Shown piece by piece: positions 63,165-64,000 of a stretch of 64,000 nt of DNA. A program made the translations under genes and the position numbers. The number at the start of each line of letters is the position of its first letter. The first letter of the stretch is position 1. The notes beneath the pieces were generated by a model. The model saw only the letters and a list, made by a program, of their open reading frames with translations. It was not told where the DNA came from and ran no database searches. The DNA comes from Paramagnetospirillum magneticum AMB-1. GTDB lineage: Bacteria > Pseudomonadota > Alphaproteobacteria > Rhodospirillales > Magnetospirillaceae. The stretch lies in the NCBI RefSeq assembly GCF_000009985.1, contig NC_007626.1:3589943-3653942 (forward strand), written 5' to 3'.

Positions 63165-64000
63165 TCAATCCTCTTCCGGATGGGAATGCGGCCCGCGCAG
63201 CGGCTTGGCGCAATGGGGGCAAAGGTGCCCCGTTTCCACCGACTGGCGCAGGATCAGCGACGCTTCTTCCTCGGAGAGCTGCAGGCTGCGCCGCGTGCGG
63301 TCCAGCAGGCGACGTTCCGAGCGGTTGATGGAGCCGTCCTCCAGCGCCTTTTCCACCGCCTCGCGGTATTCCTCGCGGCGGATGCGCATCTGCTCGGAAA
63401 AGCCCGAGGCCAGAACACCGGCCGGCAAGGCGATCATGCCCACGCCCAGAATAGCGGTCAGCGCGCCCAGCATCCGCCCCAGCGGCGTGACCGGCACCAT
63501 GTCGCCATAGCCCAAGGTGGTCAGCGTCACCACCGCCCACCACATGGAGGTGGGAATATCGCTGAACACATGGGGCTGGGCCCGGTGCTCGAACAGGTAG
63601 ATCAGGCTCGACGTCAGCACCAGGATCACCATCATGACGAACAGCACCGAGCCGATGGAACGCGCTTCCTGGCGCGCCACCGCCGCCATGACGTTCATGG
63701 CCATGGAATAGCGGCCCAGCTTGAAGACCCGCAGCACGCGCAGCACGCGGATGGCCCGCAGGTCCAGCTCGACCACGATGCCCAGGAAGAACGGCAGCAC
63801 CGCCAGCAGGTCGACGATGGCCATGGGCGACACCGCCCAGCGCAGCCGCCCCCAGACCGGATGGCGGAACTTGGGATCGTCCAGCTCCACCGCCGTCCAC
63901 AGGCGCAGCACGTATTCCAGGCTGAAGATGGCCACCGAGGTCAGGTCGAAGGCGTGAAACACCGGCCCATGGGCGATGGACAGGTGCTCGATGGATTCCA
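63165..64000 (-). CDS. Voltage-gated potassium channel (N-terminus beyond window end)
   Basis: Open through the window end. Segments S2-S6 are visible: the S4 helix RAIRVLRVLRVFKLGRYS with regularly spaced arginines, the selectivity filter TLTTLGYGDM, and S6 (LGALTAILGVGMIALPAGVLAS). A C-terminal cytoplasmic tail has LCPHCAKPL, a possible zinc ribbon. Bacterial Kv-type channel; the missing part is S1 and the N-terminus. It converges on the orphan gene at 61451 with 10 bp between. Confidence 0.9.
   Translation of the reverse strand, partial: ESIEHLSIAHGPVFHAFDLTSVAIFSLEYVLRLWTAVELDDPKFRHPVWGRLRWAVSPMAIVDLLAVLPFFLGIVVELDLRAIRVLRVLRVFKLGRYSMAMNVMAAVARQEARSIGSVLFVMMVILVLTSSLIYLFEHRAQPHVFSDIPTSMWWAVVTLTTLGYGDMVPVTPLGRMLGALTAILGVGMIALPAGVLASGFSEQMRIRREEYREAVEKALEDGSINRSERRLLDRTRRSLQLSEEEASLILRQSVETGHLCPHCAKPLRGPHSHPEED

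Overview
The window looks like a chromosomal segment of a Magnetospirillum-type alphaproteobacterium (Rhodospirillales). This is inferred from the gene order infA-maf-RNase E/G-yacG, the hisG-hisD-UPF0262-phosphatase cluster, a short-form HisG, ccoG, and the very high density of chemotaxis, histidine-kinase and cyclic-di-GMP proteins. No database search was possible, so the genus is a judgement.

The window has two halves that meet at a tRNA-Phe gene (39008-39083, minus strand). Bases 1-39000 are accessory in character: variable and often AT-richer composition, a resolvase, insertion sequences, gene relics and orphan genes. Bases 39100-64000 are dense, GC-rich core chromosome.

Region by region. 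1-3800: end of a LysR regulator, a cluster of ACTTAGT repeats, a serine recombinase and small orphan genes. 3835-9862: one minus-strand transcription unit with a nitrate/nitrite-type (NIT) chemoreceptor, a hybrid histidine kinase, a REC-EAL phosphodiesterase and a bacteriohemerythrin. 10226-14451: an IS3-family element whose orfB is split by an IS66-family element. 14539-28486: a phytochrome operon in the order giant CheB-CheR-PAS-GGDEF-EAL protein, kinase-less phytochrome, hybrid kinase, CheY-like regulator, heme oxygenase. The regulator is split by a second IS3-family element that itself carries a second IS66-family element. All four transposon insertions have matching target duplications, and removing them restores the reading frames. 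28939-38900: orphan and signalling genes (including a frameshifted kinase), a UmuC relic, an LTXXQ periplasmic protein, and a ferric-reductase-like gene flanked by two 134-bp direct repeats.

Core half. infA-maf-RNase E/G-yacG overlap tightly, as do hisG-hisD-UPF0262 with a tyrosine phosphatase behind. Next come an OmpR/EnvZ-type pair (kinase frameshifted) and a class III nucleotidyl cyclase whose C-terminus carries 17 acidic heptads and about ten LSDDDIAALL-like motifs resembling the CheY-binding N-terminus of FliM. These are followed by a lipoprotein, an acyl-CoA thioesterase, parE, two Crp/Fnr regulators around ccoG and a chemoreceptor with an HBM-type sensor. The window ends with a sulfur-related operon (AhpD-like protein plus two YeeE/YedE proteins) behind a strong AT-rich palindrome, an orphan 567-residue gene and a voltage-gated potassium channel cut by the window end.

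The best candidates for undescribed biology are the cyclase with the FliM-like motif array, the phytochrome operon with its transposon-split regulator, the 134-bp repeat pair around the reductase gene, and a short promoter-terminator unit before ccoG that repeats the ccoG promoter element.
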